Positions 15,684 to 18,048 of a stretch of 18,048 bases of DNA are shown here, in pieces. Location: assembly GCA_020632885.1 (NCBI GenBank), contig JACKEQ010000057.1:1-18048 (forward strand). Reading direction: 5' to 3'. This DNA comes from Alphaproteobacteria bacterium (GTDB taxonomy: Bacteria > Myxococcota_A > UBA796 > GCA-2862545). Under the pieces are notes generated by a model. The model worked only from the letters and a program-made list of their open reading frames with translations, had not been told where the DNA came from and did no database searches. Position numbers and translations under genes: made by a program. Every line of letters begins with the position of its first letter. Position 1 is the first letter of the stretch.

Positions 15684-15702
15684 GTCACAAGTTCTTTGTG
15701 AC
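15684..15702. promoter_or_regulatory. Perfect 7-bp inverted repeat between divergent genes, candidate operator
   Basis: GTCACAA, a five-base spacer GTTCT, then TTGTGAC form a perfect 7-bp dyad. It sits about 30 bp upstream of the operon start (15654) and 50 bp upstream of the lipoprotein start (15752). The patch is distinctly less GC-rich than its surroundings, and it is the only such island in the 97-bp divergent spacer. A homodimeric repressor could control both directions. It is not a CRP site: the half-site order is inverted (TCACA before TGTGA). No cognate regulator gene is adjacent. Confidence 0.5.
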
Positions 15703-15751
15703 ATCGACCGGCGACGGCCCCGATGCGACATGCAGCGGGTCTGGAGGCCTC

Positions 15752-18048
15752 ATGTCCCGCACCCTCGCTGCTCTCGCCCTCGCCCTGAACCTCGTCGCCT
15801 GCTCGTCCAGCGGCCTGTCCGACCGCACCATCGATGTCGGCGCGCCCGAGGTGGCCTGGCGCACCAGCCACGGCGCGCTCGACGTGGGCGAGGACAGCCG
15901 GCGGGACGTGGAGATCGAGGTCCCTGTCGGGGCCACCTGGCTCGACATCCAGGTCGTCGTGGGCTGGGGAGAGGTCGCCCCGTCGGTCCTCGGCCCGACC
16001 TTCGAGGACTGCGCGTTCGCGCTTGCGGGCTCGATGTGGTCCTGCCGGCTGCAGGCTCCCGCGCCCGGCACCTGGTACCTCCGGCTGGACGGCGGCACGG
16101 GCGGTGCCGGCGACATCGTGCCGTCCTGGGAGATCGGCGGCGCCGAGCAGGCCCCGATCGTGCTCGTGCAGCGCGAGGTGGGCGAGGACCCCACCTCGGT
16201 CCAGGTCACCCTGCCCGACGCGCTCGGCACGCTCAGGGCCAAGGTGGCCGGCTCGGGCGGTGAGGCGAGCATCCGGCGGGGCTCTGTGTCTGCCTGCACG
16301 CCCGCGTCGACCTGTGACGCGGTCTTCCCGCGCCCCGGGCAGCACACGGTCACCGGGGAGGTCGACGCCGGCACGGGTGAGCTCACCGTCACCTGGATCC
16401 CCGCCGAGCTCGTGCTGGACGTCGTGAGCGCGGGTGGCACGCAGAACCACGCCGTGGTGGTGCCCGCGGGCGCCACCACCCTCGCGGTCTCCTCGCCCGA
16501 CGCCACGAACGTGAAGCTGACCCGCGGCACCTTCGTGCTGTGCGAGGGCACCGACCGGTGCGTGGTGGATGCACCCGTCGCGGGCGACTGGAACGTCGTG
16601 GTCACTGGCGAGACCGTCCTGAAGGTCGGGGTCGTCGTGGCGGACCTGCCGCCCACCGAGGACGACCACGGCGACGATGCGTCGTCCGCGACCGTGGTGG
16701 GCGTGGGGAGCCTGGAGGCCACCCTCCACGCCGGCGACCGCGACTGGTTCGACGTGAGCGGGCTCCCCGCGGGCACGACGGTGCGGACCCTCGGCCAGGT
16801 GGACACGTTCGGCACCCTGTTCGACGCCTCGGGCGCCGAGCTGGCCCACGACGACGAGAGCGGCTCGGGCTCCAACTTCAGCCTCACGCTCCCGGAGGGC
16901 GCGGCGCACCTCGAGGTCCGCGGGTTCAGGGCCACCGAGGCGGGTGCGTACACCCTGGTCGTCGCCCTTCCGGAGGTGCCCGAGGAACCCGAGCCGATGC
17001 TCGTGCTCTCCGAGGTGCTGGTCGCGGCCTACAGCGACACCAACTGCGACGGGGTCGCGTCCGGCACGGAGGACGAGTTCGTCGAGATCGTCAACGTGGG
17101 GGACGCGCCGGTCGACCTCGACGGGTACACGATCAGCGACTCCACGGCCATCCGGCACGTCTTCGGGCCCCGCATCCTCGGGCCCCACGAGGGCATCGTG
17201 GTCTACGGTGGCGGCACGCCCGCCTGCGACTTCATGTCCGAGGCCGCCAGCACCGGCGGTCTGATGCTCGGGAACTCCGGGGACGCGGTGACCCTCACGG
17301 GTCCCGGGGGCACCGTCGACAGCGTACAGATCACGGAGCCGCTGGACGACCAGAGCGTCACCCGCTGGCCCGAGCTGGATCCCGCAGGGGCCGTGGTGGA
17401 CCACGAGCGCATCTCCCTGGCGTCCTTCAGCCCGGGACGGCTGGCGATGGGTGGGGCCTTCGCCGACGTGGCTGCCTGGCCGCCTGTCGGTCAGCCGACC
17501 CTCCTCCTCAACGAGGTGCTGCCGGGCCAGTTCGCCGAGATCGTGAACTACGGCACCGCCGCCGTCGAGCTGGGCGGGATCCAGGTCGTCGACGGCACGG
17601 GCGCCGTCTTCCACACCTTCGATGCCCGCACGCTCTACGCCGGTGACGCCGTGGTGCTCACGGGCCAGGCCTTCTACGACGAGACCCCGGCCGGAGCCGT
17701 GTCCATCCCGTCTGCGAGCGGTCAGGTACCGGGCGGGTTGGTCGAGCTCCGCGCGCCGACCGGGCTCGTCGACCGGATGCTCACGCTCTGGAACACCACC
17801 AGCGTACGCGAGGTCGAGCTCGACCCGAGCGCCCTCTCGGTGGGCCTGTGGAACACGTCGACCCCCGGGACCCTCGGCAACGGGCGCCCCTTCGTGGAGC
17901 CGCTCTACGTCGAAGGCGACATCGGTGACGCCTGCACGACCTCGAACGCCCGGCCGGGCACCGTGGACTGCAATGGCGTGTGCGCGCCGACCTCCTGGCT
18001 CGGCGACGGCCACTGTGGCTACGCCGACGACTACGACCTGACCTGCCC
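15752..18048 (+). CDS. Large secreted lipoprotein with PPC-like and two lamin-tail-like domains (3' truncated)
   Basis: The frame is open from ATG 15752 to the window end; 765 residues are visible. GGAGG lies four bases before the ATG. The signal peptide MSRTLAALALALNLVAC ends in the lipobox LVAC (Cys17). Residues ~25-315 are beta-rich and contain at least two repeat-like units, each ending in a short Cys pair. Residues ~329-404 (DRDWFDVSGLPAGTTVRTL, then GAYTLVV) match the bacterial pre-peptidase C-terminal (PPC) pattern. Residues ~416-530 (LVLSEVLVAAYSDTNCDG, then FVEIVNVGDAPVDLDGY) are a lamin-tail-like domain. A second, poorer copy begins near residue 585 (LLLNEVLPGQFAEIVNYG). Residues ~722-765 are Cys-rich (VDCNGVCAPTSWLGDGHCGY), a module frequent in myxobacterial surface proteins. 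No protease or other catalytic domain is visible. It may be an adhesive or structural envelope protein; the missing C-terminus could change this. Confidence 0.9.
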   Translation, partial: MSRTLAALALALNLVACSSSGLSDRTIDVGAPEVAWRTSHGALDVGEDSRRDVEIEVPVGATWLDIQVVVGWGEVAPSVLGPTFEDCAFALAGSMWSCRLQAPAPGTWYLRLDGGTGGAGDIVPSWEIGGAEQAPIVLVQREVGEDPTSVQVTLPDALGTLRAKVAGSGGEASIRRGSVSACTPASTCDAVFPRPGQHTVTGEVDAGTGELTVTWIPAELVLDVVSAGGTQNHAVVVPAGATTLAVSSPDATNVKLTRGTFVLCEGTDRCVVDAPVAGDWNVVVTGETVLKVGVVVADLPPTEDDHGDDASSATVVGVGSLEATLHAGDRDWFDVSGLPAGTTVRTLGQVDTFGTLFDASGAELAHDDESGSGSNFSLTLPEGAAHLEVRGFRATEAGAYTLVVALPEVPEEPEPMLVLSEVLVAAYSDTNCDGVASGTEDEFVEIVNVGDAPVDLDGYTISDSTAIRHVFGPRILGPHEGIVVYGGGTPACDFMSEAASTGGLMLGNSGDAVTLTGPGGTVDSVQITEPLDDQSVTRWPELDPAGAVVDHERISLASFSPGRLAMGGAFADVAAWPPVGQPTLLLNEVLPGQFAEIVNYGTAAVELGGIQVVDGTGAVFHTFDARTLYAGDAVVLTGQAFYDETPAGAVSIPSASGQVPGGLVELRAPTGLVDRMLTLWNTTSVREVELDPSALSVGLWNTSTPGTLGNGRPFVEPLYVEGDIGDACTTSNARPGTVDCNGVCAPTSWLGDGHCGYADDYDLTC

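Noticed and set aside
15684..15702. The inverted repeat as a CRP/FNR-type site, given a cyclase in the adjacent operon
   Set aside because: The half-sites are in the opposite order to TGTGA-N6-TCACA and the spacing differs, so it does not match the consensus.
1..18048. The word GGATGG (and CCATCC) recurs often, which might suggest a genome signature or modification motif
   Set aside because: Most cases fall in codon contexts such as Asp-Gly, or in reverse-strand Ala-Ile/Ala-Met codons, and GGACGG is also frequent. Without a genome-wide count this is not distinguishable from codon use.
1..18048. tRNA, rRNA, CRISPR array, insertion sequence or prophage genes
   Set aside because: No repeat array, cloverleaf-like sequence with a CCA end, transposase or integrase motif was seen in reading both strands. 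Gaps between genes are too short to hold most of these.

Overview
This window is very GC-rich, densely coding DNA. It carries long multidomain signalling proteins, secreted lipoproteins with PPC-like and lamin-tail-like domains, and Cys-rich 'CGDGVC' motifs. Together these point to Myxococcota or a related deltaproteobacterial lineage; that is an inference from gene content, not a marker-gene assignment. I see no rRNA, tRNA, CRISPR array, insertion sequence or phage gene. No gap between genes exceeds about 100 bp.

Layout. (1) 1-1374 (+) is the 3' end of a giant sensor gene: helical-repeat tail, GAF, histidine kinase. (2) 1464-1847 (+) is a small four-helix membrane protein. (3) 1813-2724 (-) is a LysR-type regulator that overlaps the membrane gene tail to tail and is divergent from (4) 2835-4907 (+), a lipoprotein. 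The lipoprotein gene overlaps by ATGA with (5) 4904-5737 (+), a protein with a ribosomal-L7/L12-like C-terminal domain. (6) 5741-15654 (-) looks like one compact six-gene operon of about 9.9 kb. In transcription order it holds: an aldo/keto reductase fused to a polynucleotide-kinase-like P-loop domain and a decayed HAD-like domain; a gamma-glutamylcyclotransferase-like protein; a metallo-beta-lactamase-fold protein; a 1775-residue Ser/Thr kinase-AAA ATPase-helical repeat-GAF-nucleotide cyclase; a class V aminotransferase; and a 94-residue Cys-rich putative lipoprotein. Most junctions are overlaps or gaps of a few bases. (7) 15752 to the window end (+) is a large secreted lipoprotein, divergent from the operon across 97 bp that contain a perfect 7-bp inverted repeat.

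How the genes may work together. The two giant sensors (1 and the operon copy) match in their helical-repeat ends and GAF domains but carry different outputs, histidine kinase versus cyclase. The operon combines this signalling protein with small-molecule enzymes (reductase, cyclotransferase, metallo-hydrolase fold, PLP enzyme) and a nucleic-acid-repair-like kinase domain. No pathway can be named from the sequence. The most novel single item is the reductase-PNK-HAD fusion.
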